NCBI GenBank assembly: GCA_003526845.1
Contig: DPVM01000004.1
Coordinates: 14,518-78,517 of the forward strand
Origin: Oscillospiraceae bacterium
GTDB lineage: Bacteria > Bacillota > Clostridia > Oscillospirales > Acutalibacteraceae
Direction: 5' to 3'
Length of the DNA: 64,000 bases
A program made the position numbers and the translations under genes. The notes beneath the pieces are model-generated. The model ran no database searches. It was not told the DNA's origin and saw only the letters and a list, made by a program, of their open reading frames with translations. This document shows, in pieces, positions 27,671 through 37,330 of this stretch (position 1 is the stretch's first letter; the number at the start of each line of letters is the position of its first letter).

Positions 27671-29911
27671 TTAAAAAGTGATTTGTGCGGCATTATCGGC
27701 AGGACTCGGAAGCGCTCCGGCAGCCGGCAAATTTTTAGTTCTGAATCGCCATGCCTTTTCAAATTCGCCCTCTTTATAATAACGCATCGACTCGAGGTGA
27801 TGGTTTTTCTTTTGAGTCATAACCGCAACGCCGATTGTATCCTTGGTAGACTTCGGCGAAATTGCGCCCGTATTAAGAATGAGCATTCTGCCGTTTGAGG
27901 AAGTAAGAACAAGTTCTGCATCCTCCTCAATATATTTAACGGCAGCAAGCGGCGCCTTAGACGAATAAGCCTTGATTAATTTTTTTCTGTTTGTTTTAGT
28001 TTGATAAGCGGAAATATCGACTTTTGCAACCTTTCCGTTTTCAAAAGCAAAAATCATATAGCCCTTATATTCGCGGATAACGCAAATATAAACAACCTTT
28101 TCATCCTGCTCCATTTCAAGCTTTGACGCAACAAATGTGCCGAGCTGTGACGCCTTTGAATCGTCAAAATCGTCAACCTTTGCCTTATAAACATTAAATT
28201 TATCCGTAAAGGCAAGGATTTCGTCCTTATTTGAGCACTCAAATGTGCGCTCAACCTCGTCGCCCTCCTTAACCTTTTGTTCGCCGGACATCCTCAAATT
28301 TGCAGATTTGATTTTATTGAGATAACCTTCTTTTGTGATAAAGAGAGTTACCGGATAATCTTCAATTGACTGCTCCTCGTCGGCATTATACTCGTCAACA
28401 TCATAAAGAATTTGTGATTTTCTGTCGCCCGAATACTTTTTGCTGACATCGGTAAGCTCGGAAATAATAATTTTCTTTTGCTTGTTTTTGCTTTCAAGAA
28501 CGGACGAAAGCTCTGCGATTTCCTTTTGTAAATCCTCAATATCCTTTGTGCGCTTGAGGATATACTCTTTGTTTAAATGACGCAACTTGATTTCGGCAAT
28601 ATACTCAGCCTGTACCTTGTCAATACCGAATCCTATCATCAAATTCGGCACAACCTCCGACTCACTTTCTGTTTCGCGAATGATCTTGATAGCCTTGTCA
28701 ATATCAAGCAAAATCTTTTCAAGACCTTGGAGCAAATGCAGCTTGTCTGCCTTTTTATCAAGCGTAAACTGTGTTCTTCTGCGAACACATTCAAGTCGAA
28801 ATTCAATCCATTCTTTAAGGATTTCGCCGACGCCCATAACTCTCGGATAACCTTTAACAAGTATGTTAAAATTACAGGAGAACGTATCTTCAAACGGTGT
28901 AAGCTTATAAAGCTTTGTCATAAGCTTGTCCGGATCGATGCCGCGTTTAAGGTCAAGCGTGATACGCAAGCCCTTCAAATCTGTTTCATCACGAACGTCG
29001 GAAAGTTCTTTAACCTTGTTACCCTTAACAAGCTCAACGATTTTGTCAATAATTGCTTCTGATGTGGTTGTAGGCGGAATTTCCGTTATGTCAATGCAGT
29101 TATATGCCTTATCATAAGTATATTTTGCTCGAACTTTGACAGAGCCTCTGCCTGTTGAATAAATTTTTTCAAGCTCTGTTTTATCATAAATAATATATCC
29201 CCCGCCGACAAAATCGGGTGCAAGCAAAGTGTCAGAAATTTCGTGGTCGGGATTTTTAATCAGCGCGATTGTCGTGTCGCAAACTTCTTTAAGATTGAAT
29301 GAAGCAATTGAGGACGCCATACCGACCGCAATACCTGTTGTAACATTGCACAATACCGACGGAAATGTAACCGGCAAGAGAGTCGGCTCTTTCATTGTAT
29401 TATCGTAGTTATCAACAAAATCGACTGTGTTTTTATTAATATCCTCAAAAAGTTCTTTTGAAATCGGAGCAAGCTTAGCCTCTGTATAACGCGAAGCGGC
29501 ATACATCATATTTTTAGAATAAGCTTTACCGAAATTACCCTTTGATTCGACATAAGGATAAAGAAGTGACTCGTTGCCCCTTGAAAGTCGAATCATTGTT
29601 TCATATATAGATGCGTCACCGTGAGGGTTGAGTTGCATTGTTCTGCCGACAATATTTGCGCTCTTGATAGTTCCGCTTTGCAAAAGGCCCATATTATACA
29701 TTGTGTATAATAATTTGCGGTGTGACGGCTTAAATCCGTCTATTTCGGGAATTGCACGCGAAAGTATTACGCTCATAGCATACGGCATATAGTTGGTTAC
29801 AAGCGTGTCAACGATTTTTTCGTCCTTAATATTGCCCGCACCCTCGATATGAACATTTTCAGCCAAAGGATTAGCGTTTAGGGTATCTTTAATTCTCTTT
29901 TTCTTTGCCAT
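27671..29911 (-). CDS. Type II topoisomerase subunit A (ParC/GyrA-like), divergent
   Basis: DNA-cleaving subunit of an ATP-dependent topoisomerase. The 746-residue protein has the winged-helix core YMPYAMSVILSRAIPEIDGF, the catalytic tyrosine Tyr142 in YAASRYTEAKL, coiled-coil tower and a C-terminal beta-pinwheel-like region. The loop before the tyrosine (GNFGKAYSKNMM) lacks the usual SxDGDxAAAMR sequence, so it is a divergent paralogue rather than canonical GyrA. No GyrA box was seen, favouring a topoisomerase IV-like role. It follows its B subunit by 15 bp. Confidence 0.87.
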   Translation of the reverse strand: MAKKKRIKDTLNANPLAENVHIEGAGNIKDEKIVDTLVTNYMPYAMSVILSRAIPEIDGFKPSHRKLLYTMYNMGLLQSGTIKSANIVGRTMQLNPHGDASIYETMIRLSRGNESLLYPYVESKGNFGKAYSKNMMYAASRYTEAKLAPISKELFEDINKNTVDFVDNYDNTMKEPTLLPVTFPSVLCNVTTGIAVGMASSIASFNLKEVCDTTIALIKNPDHEISDTLLAPDFVGGGYIIYDKTELEKIYSTGRGSVKVRAKYTYDKAYNCIDITEIPPTTTSEAIIDKIVELVKGNKVKELSDVRDETDLKGLRITLDLKRGIDPDKLMTKLYKLTPFEDTFSCNFNILVKGYPRVMGVGEILKEWIEFRLECVRRRTQFTLDKKADKLHLLQGLEKILLDIDKAIKIIRETESESEVVPNLMIGFGIDKVQAEYIAEIKLRHLNKEYILKRTKDIEDLQKEIAELSSVLESKNKQKKIIISELTDVSKKYSGDRKSQILYDVDEYNADEEQSIEDYPVTLFITKEGYLNKIKSANLRMSGEQKVKEGDEVERTFECSNKDEILAFTDKFNVYKAKVDDFDDSKASQLGTFVASKLEMEQDEKVVYICVIREYKGYMIFAFENGKVAKVDISAYQTKTNRKKLIKAYSSKAPLAAVKYIEEDAELVLTSSNGRMLILNTGAISPKSTKDTIGVAVMTQKKNHHLESMRYYKEGEFEKAWRFRTKNLPAAGALPSPADNAAQITF

Positions 29912-29926
29912 TGATACTCATCTCCT

Positions 29927-31909
29927 TTAGCTTAAATCTGCGGCATCAATATAAAGATGTCCGTAGTCGGCAATATATTCTTTTCTGCCGTCTAAATTGT
30001 CACCGAGGAGCAAATCAAACATTTGCGAGGTTGCCTCGGCATCACTCGGCATAACCTTAATCAAGCGCCTTGTTTCAGGATTCATGGTTGTAAGTGACAT
30101 CATTTCAGCCTCGTTTTCACCAAGTCCCTTTGAACGCTGAACGGTATATTTGTTGTCGCCGATTTCGGCTTTAATATCATCCATTTCGGACTCGTTATAT
30201 GCAAAATATGTTTGGTCCTTGCAAGTAACCTCATAAAGCGGAGTTTCGGCGATATACACCTTGCCTGCCTCAATAAGTTTTGGCATTAGGCGATAAATCA
30301 TCGTCAAAACAAGTGTTCTGATTTGGAATCCGTCATAATCGGCATCGGTACAAATCATAATTTTGTTCCAACGGAGTGAATCCATATCAAACATTGAAAC
30401 ATCTTTTGCGGCTTTGCTCTTAACCTCAACGCCGCAACCGAGAACCTTGATGAGGTCTGTAATAATTTCGGATTTGAAAATCTTATCGTAATCAGATTTA
30501 AGACAGTTTAAAATTTTACCTCTTATAGGCATAAGTGCTTGAAAGTTAGCGTCCCTCGCCTGTTTGCAGGCACCGAGAGCAGAGTCACCCTCTACGATAA
30601 AAATTTCCCTTTCGCTGACATCTTTTGAACGGCAATCGACAAACTTTTGTATTCTGTTTGTCATATCAATTTTTGTCTGAAGCGTTGTTTTTAAATTTTT
30701 TCGCGTCTTTTCAGCCTTGACTCTTGAACGCATATTAATGATAACCTGATCGGCAATTTTATCGGCGTCCATTTTGTTTTCTATAAAATAAACTTCAAGC
30801 TGTTTGCGGAAGAAATCGGTCATTGCCTCCTGAATAAACTTGTTTGTAATTGCTTTTTTCGTTTGGTTTTCATAGGAGGTTTGAGTTGAAAACGATGAAA
30901 CGACGAAAATAATGCACTCCTCAATATCCTGTATATTGATTTGTGAATCGGTTTTGTTATATTTGTTGTTTGCTTTAAGATAAGCGTTAATTTGGCTTAC
31001 AAATGCGCTTTTAAACGCCTTTTCGGGCGCACCGCCATGCTCGAGAAAACTTGAGTTGTGATAATATTCCTTGAGTTGTTTATCAAGCGAAAAGCAAAGA
31101 GAGGCTTTGATTTTCAACTTATACTCATTAAGGTCCTCTCTATCTTTACCTACTCTTTCACATTCCCAATACTGCGGAGTTGTGAAAGCCTTGTCGCCCG
31201 CAATATCTTTTACATAGTCCTGAATACCGTTTTCATAGCAATATTCCTTTGTGTCAAATGAAGCTGAGTTTATTTGATTTTTAAATACAAATTTTATACC
31301 GTCATTGACAATAGCCTGTCTTTTGATTGTTTCCTCAAAGTATTCAACAGGAATATTAATATCGGTGAAAACCTTTAAATCCGGTTTCCATTTAATTCTT
31401 GTACCGGTATCGCCGCGCTTTTTATACTCCTCTTTAACAAGTCCGCCGACATTTTCGCCGTGCTCAAAATGAAGAGTATATTTATATCCGCCGGACTTAA
31501 TCTCGGCATCCATATATTCGGACGCATACTGCGTAGCACAAAGTCCGAGTCCGTTTAATCCGAGTGAGAATTCGTAATTGTCGCCGCCGTTGTCATATTT
31601 GCCGCCTGCATACATTTCGCAAAACAAAAGCTCCCAGTTAAACTTGCCCTCGTTTTTATTATAATCCACGGGAATACCTCTGCCGAAGTCCTGCACCTCA
31701 ACAGAGCCGTCGAGATATTTTGTAATGATGATTTTTTTGCCGTAGCCCTCTCTCGCCTCGTCGATAGAGTTAGACATAATTTCAAAAATCGAGTGCTCGC
31801 AACCCTCTATTCCGTCAGAACCGAAAATAACAGCCGGTCTTTTACGGACACGCTCCGCGCCTTTGAGCGATTTGATACTTTCATTGCCGTATTCTTGCTT
31901 CTTAGCCAA
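29927..31909 (-). CDS. Type II topoisomerase subunit B (ParE/GyrB-like), divergent
   Basis: ATPase subunit partnered with the gene downstream. The 660-residue protein has a GHKL ATPase domain (MSNSIDEAREGYG with the Mg-binding Asn, VQDFGRGIPV, LGLNGLGL) and a TOPRIM domain with FIVEGDSALG and CTDADYDG. Several normally invariant motifs are altered: RKRPAVIFG replaces KRPGMYIG, and GGKYDNGGDNYEFSLG replaces GGKFGGGGYKVSGG. Function should be retained since catalytic Glu and Asp residues are present. It is the first gene of the pair. Confidence 0.88.
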   Translation of the reverse strand: MAKKQEYGNESIKSLKGAERVRKRPAVIFGSDGIEGCEHSIFEIMSNSIDEAREGYGKKIIITKYLDGSVEVQDFGRGIPVDYNKNEGKFNWELLFCEMYAGGKYDNGGDNYEFSLGLNGLGLCATQYASEYMDAEIKSGGYKYTLHFEHGENVGGLVKEEYKKRGDTGTRIKWKPDLKVFTDINIPVEYFEETIKRQAIVNDGIKFVFKNQINSASFDTKEYCYENGIQDYVKDIAGDKAFTTPQYWECERVGKDREDLNEYKLKIKASLCFSLDKQLKEYYHNSSFLEHGGAPEKAFKSAFVSQINAYLKANNKYNKTDSQINIQDIEECIIFVVSSFSTQTSYENQTKKAITNKFIQEAMTDFFRKQLEVYFIENKMDADKIADQVIINMRSRVKAEKTRKNLKTTLQTKIDMTNRIQKFVDCRSKDVSEREIFIVEGDSALGACKQARDANFQALMPIRGKILNCLKSDYDKIFKSEIITDLIKVLGCGVEVKSKAAKDVSMFDMDSLRWNKIMICTDADYDGFQIRTLVLTMIYRLMPKLIEAGKVYIAETPLYEVTCKDQTYFAYNESEMDDIKAEIGDNKYTVQRSKGLGENEAEMMSLTTMNPETRRLIKVMPSDAEATSQMFDLLLGDNLDGRKEYIADYGHLYIDAADLS

Positions 31910-31944
31910 AACAGCACCTCCATAACAAGTGTGTAAACATATTA

Positions 31945-31974
31945 ATTATACAATATATGGTATTTAAAAGTCAA
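31945..31974 (-). promoter_or_regulatory. Promoter of the topoisomerase operon
   Basis: On the minus strand TTGACT (31974-31969), 18-bp spacer, TATAAT (31950-31945). Confidence 0.65.
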
Positions 31975-32048
31975 GTAGCGTAAAAATGCAAAAGTAAATC
32001 AAAAATTATTTTGATTGAACAATAATTAATTATACATATATACATAAT

Positions 32049-32072
32049 AAAAGCCGTCAAATTGACGGCTTT
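32049..32072 (-). terminator. Terminator of the decarboxylase operon
   Basis: Eleven-bp palindrome AAAGCCGTCAA/TTGACGGCTTT with a single-base loop as read; T-rich on both sides. Confidence 0.8.
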
Positions 32073-32077
32073 TTTGA

Positions 32078-32263
32078 TTATTCTTTATCTTTCGGCTTTT
32101 TTGATGTAGCTTTATTAAGCAAATAGGTGAGCAAAACAATAACACCGATTACAATGAAAATTCCGAGCATTCCGAAAATGCAAACAGGAAGTGACTGTTT
32201 CCAGCTGTCAGCATGAATTGCACACTGAATGACGGTTAATACCGGTAATAAAAAGTTATACAT
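32078..32263 (-). CDS. Small single-span protein, OadG-like gamma subunit candidate
   Basis: A 61-residue protein with one membrane span (about 28-50, IFGMLGIFIVIGVIVLLTYL) and a Lys-rich tail. Length, topology and position directly after the decarboxylase beta subunit fit the small gamma subunit of Na+-translocating decarboxylases; sequence alone is too short to be sure. Confidence 0.6.
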   Translation of the reverse strand: MYNFLLPVLTVIQCAIHADSWKQSLPVCIFGMLGIFIVIGVIVLLTYLLNKATSKKPKDKE

Positions 32264-32278
32264 AAGAAACCTCCGTTA

Positions 32279-33424
32279 CTATGAAACAAGTGTGAGGATA
32301 AGACCGCCTGCGATAACCGAGGCAACCTGACCCGATACATTTACACTGATAGACTGCATAAGCAGGAAGTTTTGATTATCTTCCTTGAGTCCCATTTGGT
32401 TTACAACACGACCGCTCATCGGGAATGCAGAAATACCTGCGGCGCCGATCATCGGGTTGATTTTCTTTTCTTTCGGTAAGAAGAGATTGAGGAATTTTGC
32501 AAAAACAACACCGCCAACCGTATCAAAGATGAACGCAACAAGACCAAGTCCGAGAATAAGAAGTGTTTGAGGCTTAACAAAATCCTCATAATACATTTGT
32601 GATGCAACGGTGATACCGAGAAGAATTGTGAGAATATTTGCAAATGAATTTTGCGCAGTTTCGGAAAGATTATTCAAAACACCACATTCTCTGATGAGGT
32701 TACCGAACATCAAGAAACCGACAAGTGCAACCGATTTCGGAGCAACAATGCCTGCGATAATTGTAACAACAATCGGGAAAAGAATTTTTGTTGTTTTTGT
32801 TACATCGCCTGCGGTGTATTTCATTCTGATTAAACGCTCTTTCTTTGTTGTAACAGCCTTGATAACGGGTGGCTGAACAATCGGAACAAGAGCCATATAT
32901 GAATATGCGGCAACCATAATCGCACCGAGATATTTTGAGCCAAGTTCGTTGGCAACGAAAATTGAAGTCGGTCCGTCAGCGGCACCGATGATAGCGATAG
33001 AAGCAGCGTCATTAACATCAAAGAAAAAGCTTGCAACAAAATATGTGAAGAAAATACCAAACTGTGCAGCTGCACCGAAAAGCATAAGCCACGGATTTTT
33101 CAAGAGCGGACCGAAATCAATCATAGCGCCGATGCCGATAAACAGCAAGAGCGGGAAAAGTTCGTTTGCGATTCCGGCTTTAAAAAGCACCGTAAGCGGA
33201 CCGTCCGAGCCGATTGCGCCCGAAAGCGGAAGGTTTACAAGAATTGTGCCGAAGCCCATCGGCAAAAGCAAGGTAGGCTCCATTTCCTTTTTAATTGCAA
33301 GATATACAAGAACTGCACCGATTATCCACATCAAAATCATTTTCCAATTAATATTGCCGACATTGGAAAACAAACCGATGAAATCCTGCATTACATTTGC
33401 ATTGAGCGGTAATGTTTGAATCAT
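32279..33424 (-). CDS. Na+-translocating decarboxylase beta subunit
   Basis: Membrane subunit of the oxaloacetate/methylmalonyl-CoA/glutaconyl-CoA decarboxylase sodium pump, which couples decarboxylation of carboxybiotin to Na+ export. The 381-residue protein has about nine spans and the family stretches LLPMGFGTILVNLPLSG, FIGIGAMIDFGPLL and IAIIGAADGPTSIFVAN, with the Asp needed for Na+ binding. The start at 33424 has AAGGAG; the frame upstream is riboswitch sequence. No biotin carrier or carboxyltransferase subunit is nearby, so substrate is undecided. Confidence 0.92.
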   Translation of the reverse strand: MIQTLPLNANVMQDFIGLFSNVGNINWKMILMWIIGAVLVYLAIKKEMEPTLLLPMGFGTILVNLPLSGAIGSDGPLTVLFKAGIANELFPLLLFIGIGAMIDFGPLLKNPWLMLFGAAAQFGIFFTYFVASFFFDVNDAASIAIIGAADGPTSIFVANELGSKYLGAIMVAAYSYMALVPIVQPPVIKAVTTKKERLIRMKYTAGDVTKTTKILFPIVVTIIAGIVAPKSVALVGFLMFGNLIRECGVLNNLSETAQNSFANILTILLGITVASQMYYEDFVKPQTLLILGLGLVAFIFDTVGGVVFAKFLNLFLPKEKKINPMIGAAGISAFPMSGRVVNQMGLKEDNQNFLLMQSISVNVSGQVASVIAGGLILTLVS

Positions 33425-33448
33425 TTTTGGTCTCCTTATCAATAAAGT

Positions 33449-33580
33449 ATAAAAGACTTTTACCGCAATGCGATAAAAGTCTCGTTTAGCTGAAAACAGC
33501 ATGGTGCCGACCGGGTTTCCCGGTTATGTCGATCGGACACGACAACTTATGCAAAGCTGTCAACTACTCCCTTTTTTCAA
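33449..33580 (-). promoter_or_regulatory. yybP-ykoY-like riboswitch with overlapping terminator
   Basis: On the minus strand the leader begins AAAAAAGGGAGTAG (33577-33564) and closes with AACGAGACTTTTA (33487-33475), the two conserved ends of the yybP-ykoY (Mn2+-sensing) motif, with a CCGGG/CCCGG hairpin and a GTTGACA/TTGTC helix between. The last bases GACTTTTATCGC are also the 5' arm of a terminator (33481-33455) followed by T4A, so ligand-dependent readthrough is plausible. Assignment is by pattern memory only; a Na+-sensing class cannot be excluded. Confidence 0.55.
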
Positions 33581-33587
33581 CGCTGAT

Positions 33588-33616
33588 ATTATATTAAATA
33601 TTGAACAAATTGTCAA
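33588..33616 (-). promoter_or_regulatory. Promoter of the decarboxylase operon
   Basis: On the minus strand TTGACA (33616-33611), 17-bp spacer, TATAAT (33593-33588): full consensus, just before the riboswitch. Confidence 0.8.
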
Positions 33617-33632
33617 TATTTTTTTAATAAAG

Positions 33633-33665
33633 CATAAGGCATATGGAAATTCCATATGCCTTATG
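33633..33665 (-). terminator. Terminator of the fucose operon
   Basis: Perfect 15-bp stem CATAAGGCATATGGA/TCCATATGCCTTATG with a 3-nt loop, then CTTTATTAAAAAAA on the minus strand. Confidence 0.75.
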
Positions 33666-33675
33666 TGTGTCAAAA

Positions 33676-35460
33676 TTATTTATAAAGCGGACCGTAAGCC
33701 TTGCATGCACTGTAATCTGCAGCTTGTGTATCGTCTGTGCCGAATGAGCTCCAACAATGAGGACGGAAAATTCTGTCCTCGCTGACATTGTGCATATTTA
33801 CAGGAATTCGAAGCATAGACGCAAGTGTAATGAGGTCTGCACCGACATGACCGTAAACGGTTACGCCGTGATTTGCACCCCAATTAGCCATAACACTGTA
33901 AACATCTTTGAATGCACCTTTACCTGTGAGAGTCGGAGCAAACCAAGTTGTAGGCCAAGTCGGGTCAGTTCTCTTGTCAATCTTATTATGAATTTCATCG
34001 GGAAGGTTAACTGTGTATCCCTCGGCGATTTGAAGAACAGGTCCGATACCCTCAACAATGTTGACCCTAAGCATTGTGACAGGCATTTCAGCGCTGCAAC
34101 GGAAGTGTGACGAAAATCCGCCGCCGCGGAAATATTCATAGTTTGCTCTGCACCAATCGGTTGCATCAAGACAAGCTTTAATGTCATCCTCTGTCATTTT
34201 CCAAAACGGTTTCATACAACCGTTTCCGTTTTCATCCTTGGATGCACCAGAGCCGTCGAGGGCGGTTGCACCTGAATTAATAAGGTGAATAAAGCCGTCC
34301 TTAGCAACGCCGTCCGGTCTTACGCCGGTAACTCTTTCGCAGGCGTCGGGACTCCAATAAGTACGAACATCGTGGAAACACGGAGCCGTGTCGGAAACGA
34401 GAGTACCGAACATCATTGAAACGCCGTTTAATGTGTCATTTTCGGTCGCAAACGGAGTTGGCATTTTTTTGCCGTTCCAGTCAAAAGTCGAAGCCATAAT
34501 TGACTCTGTAAAGTCTGCATTCGGGAGCCAGTCAGTCCAGTTTCTTTGACCTTGGAATCCTGCGGCAACTGCATTTTTACCGAGTGCTTCTTCGTGCCAA
34601 CCCATTTCGTCAAGCTTTTTGTTGCCGAAAAGAATATCGCGGATGATGATTGTCATTTTAGCGATAAACTCCCAATCCTTATCGGGAGAAACAACCTTTG
34701 ATTTTGAAATAACTTCAGGCAAATTTTTACCTGCGTTTGTATCATAGCCCTCTTTGCAGTTTGCCTTAATCCAAGCAAGAGCCTTGTCGTACTCATCGTG
34801 GTCATAAATTTCAAGAGTGATTCTGCGGACAATTTCTGTCATATCAACCCATTCCGGTCTGATTCCGAAATATTTTTGGAACACGCTTGCGTTGCAATAT
34901 GCACCTGCAATGCCCATCGTTACGCCGCCGATATTGACATATGATTTGTTTTTCATCCAACCGACTGAAACAGAACATTTTGCAAAAGTGATGATTTTAT
35001 GCGCAACATCTTCGGGAATTGTTTTATCGTCCATATCCTGAACATCGTGACCGTAAATTGAGAAAGCAGGCATTCCCTTTTGCGCATATGCAGCCATTAC
35101 AGCGGCAAGATAAACTGCGCCCGGTCTTTCGGTACCGTTAAATCCCCAAACGGCTTTAATCGTTTTCGGATTCATATCGTATGTTTCCATTCCGTAGCAC
35201 CAGCACGGTGTAACAGAAAGAGTCGCAACAACATTTTCTTTTGAGAATTGCTCCTCGCACTTTGCCGCCTCTGCTCCGCCGCCGATTGTCGTGTCGCTGA
35301 TAACGCACTGAACAGGAGTGCCGTCGGGATAGCAAACATTTTCTTCAATGAGCTTTGCGGCAGACTTTGCCATGCCCATAGTTTGCTCTTCAAGACTTTC
35401 GCGAACTCCGCCCCATCTGCCGTCGATTACGGGACGAATACCGATTTTACAATAATTCAT
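33676..35460 (-). CDS. fucI: L-fucose isomerase
   Basis: Converts L-fucose to L-fuculose. The 594-residue protein has the full family architecture: N-terminal IGIRPVIDGRWGGVRESLEE, the N2 domain around SVGWMKNKSYVNIGGVTMGI, and metal-site region KMTIIIRDILFG through HFRCSAEMPVTMLRV. Length matches the ~590-residue E. coli enzyme. It is the last gene of the operon fucA-fucU-fucK-fucI in transcription order, 21 bp after fucK, and is followed by a terminator. Confidence 0.94.
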   Translation of the reverse strand: MNYCKIGIRPVIDGRWGGVRESLEEQTMGMAKSAAKLIEENVCYPDGTPVQCVISDTTIGGGAEAAKCEEQFSKENVVATLSVTPCWCYGMETYDMNPKTIKAVWGFNGTERPGAVYLAAVMAAYAQKGMPAFSIYGHDVQDMDDKTIPEDVAHKIITFAKCSVSVGWMKNKSYVNIGGVTMGIAGAYCNASVFQKYFGIRPEWVDMTEIVRRITLEIYDHDEYDKALAWIKANCKEGYDTNAGKNLPEVISKSKVVSPDKDWEFIAKMTIIIRDILFGNKKLDEMGWHEEALGKNAVAAGFQGQRNWTDWLPNADFTESIMASTFDWNGKKMPTPFATENDTLNGVSMMFGTLVSDTAPCFHDVRTYWSPDACERVTGVRPDGVAKDGFIHLINSGATALDGSGASKDENGNGCMKPFWKMTEDDIKACLDATDWCRANYEYFRGGGFSSHFRCSAEMPVTMLRVNIVEGIGPVLQIAEGYTVNLPDEIHNKIDKRTDPTWPTTWFAPTLTGKGAFKDVYSVMANWGANHGVTVYGHVGADLITLASMLRIPVNMHNVSEDRIFRPHCWSSFGTDDTQAADYSACKAYGPLYK

Positions 35461-35481
35461 AAATAATACCCCTTTATAGAT

Positions 35482-36891
35482 TTATTTTAATACTTTAATG
35501 TATTTTTTGTATGCCGCATCAAATTCATTTGAATTTTTAGGGACATATTTTTTCAGATTCTCCTGATTTCTTATAATCTGCCTTGCTTGATGAACATCGG
35601 AAATATCACCGAGAGCAATAAGCTGTAATATTATATTTCCGAGAGCAGTAGCCTCCGTGGGTCCGGCAATAACAGGAATATTAAGGCTGTCAGCCGTCAT
35701 TTGGCACAAAAAGCCATCCTTTGTACCGCCGCCGAGCAAATGCAAAACATCAAATGTCCTGCCTGTATTAAACTCGATTTGGTCAATCGCATATTTATAT
35801 TTAAATGCAAGGCTTTCATAAATACAGCGAACAAGCTCGCCGTCTGTACTCGGTCTTCCCTGACCTGTTTTTTCGCAATAATCAGCAATTTTATCGGGCA
35901 TATTTCCGGGCTGAGCAAAAAGTTCATAATCGGGGTCGATAAAGAATTGAAACGGCTCCGAGTCTCTTGCAAGTTGCTCCATATCGTTATAGGAATAATC
36001 CTTGCCGTCCGCTCTGAAATTGCGGCGAATTTCCTGAATAAGCCAAAGACCGCTTATATTTTTGAGATAATTGATTTTGCCGTTCGCACCAAGCTCGTTT
36101 GACAACTCGTCATTCATACTTTTTTCTGTGAGTATCGGCAAGTCCGATTCACAACCGATAAGCGACCAAGTACCGCATGACAAAAATGCGTTTGTAATAT
36201 TTTCGTCGCACGGCATTGCCGACACGGCGCACTGTGTATCATGACCTGCAACCTTAATTACCTTTATACCGTTGTATTCGCCGACAACAGTAGCGCAGTC
36301 AACAATCGGCGGAAGAATTTTTTCACTCTTGCCGCTCAAAGCGAAAATGTCCTTTTGCCACTCAACATTTTCCAAATCAAGCATTTGCGATGTTGAGGCA
36401 ATTGTTTTGTCAACAGATTTCGCACCGCACAAAGAATAGGCAAACAAATCCGGCATAAACAGAAACATTTCGGCATTATCCGCCCTGTCTGCAGTGAGTT
36501 GAAACAGCGTGTTAATCGGCATAATTTGGTTTCCTGTTTTTGCATAAAGCTTGCTCGGAGAAACGGACTGATAAATTTTGTCCGGCATGCCCTTTGTTCT
36601 GTCATCGCGATAGCAAACAGGCTTTGAAACAAGATTGCCGTCCTTGTCGAGCATTCCGTAATCAACGCCCCATGTATCAAACGCAAGTGAGTCTGCATTT
36701 TCCGCAAGAGAAATTGCCTTTTTTACCTCGCCGAGAAGATAATCAAAATCCCAGCACAACATACCGTTTTGCTCACATAGAACATTATCAAAACGATGAA
36801 TTTCGTTGTATTCAATTTTTTCGCCGTTATATTCGGCAAGAATCGCACGCCCGGTGGACGCGCCGAAATCGAATGCCAAAACTCTGCTCAT
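35482..36891 (-). CDS. L-fuculokinase / rhamnulokinase-type FGGY kinase
   Basis: Phosphorylates L-fuculose at C1 (inferred from the operon). The 469-residue FGGY carbohydrate kinase begins [14 protein letters not shown] (phosphate loop), has SLAFDTWGVDYGMLD with the catalytic Asp, and LHLLGGGTKDGFLCQMTA in the ATP domain. By sequence it is closer to RhaB than to E. coli FucK, as is usual in Clostridia. It overlaps fucU by 4 bp. Confidence 0.88.
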   Translation of the reverse strand: MSRVLAFDFGASTGRAILAEYNGEKIEYNEIHRFDNVLCEQNGMLCWDFDYLLGEVKKAISLAENADSLAFDTWGVDYGMLDKDGNLVSKPVCYRDDRTKGMPDKIYQSVSPSKLYAKTGNQIMPINTLFQLTADRADNAEMFLFMPDLFAYSLCGAKSVDKTIASTSQMLDLENVEWQKDIFALSGKSEKILPPIVDCATVVGEYNGIKVIKVAGHDTQCAVSAMPCDENITNAFLSCGTWSLIGCESDLPILTEKSMNDELSNELGANGKINYLKNISGLWLIQEIRRNFRADGKDYSYNDMEQLARDSEPFQFFIDPDYELFAQPGNMPDKIADYCEKTGQGRPSTDGELVRCIYESLAFKYKYAIDQIEFNTGRTFDVLHLLGGGTKDGFLCQMTADSLNIPVIAGPTEATALGNIILQLIALGDISDVHQARQIIRNQENLKKYVPKNSNEFDAAYKKYIKVLK

Positions 36892-37328
36892 ATGGTAACT
36901 ACTCCCTTTTTAAGCAAAACATTTGCGTAAATTGCCGTTTCACCGGTTGCGATAATCAAGTATGCCTTTTTGGCACGCTCATAAAACGCAAAGCGTTCCA
37001 TCATTTCTATATCATGGTGCTCCGGCTCGTATTTCTCGAAAAGAGCGTCATATTCTTTCCAAATTTCGGGAGTGGGCGTATTGTCGCCCTTAACAACCTC
37101 CATAAGTGCAATAGGTTTTTCGGTATATGTATCGAGGGGAATAAGCGACAAAACCGCATCGAGAATTTCTGTAGTTGAATGGCCGTCGGCACGCACAACA
37201 ATTGCATTTTTGCCAACACTTTCACACGGAAAATTACCGTCGGCAATAACAAGTTCGTCGCCGTGACCCATTTCGCAAAGTGCTTTGAGCAATTCCGGTG
37301 ACAAAACCGGATTGATACCTTTCAGCAT
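36888..37328 (-). CDS. fucU: L-fucose mutarotase
   Basis: Interconverts alpha and beta L-fucose for FucI. The 146-residue RbsD/FucU-family protein has GHGDELVIADGNFP with the catalytic His at 22 and VVRADGHSTTEIL. Full length; translationally coupled to the kinase by a 4-bp overlap, and 2 bp from fucA. Confidence 0.93.
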   Translation of the reverse strand: MLKGINPVLSPELLKALCEMGHGDELVIADGNFPCESVGKNAIVVRADGHSTTEILDAVLSLIPLDTYTEKPIALMEVVKGDNTPTPEIWKEYDALFEKYEPEHHDIEMMERFAFYERAKKAYLIIATGETAIYANVLLKKGVVTI

Positions 37329-37330
37329 AA

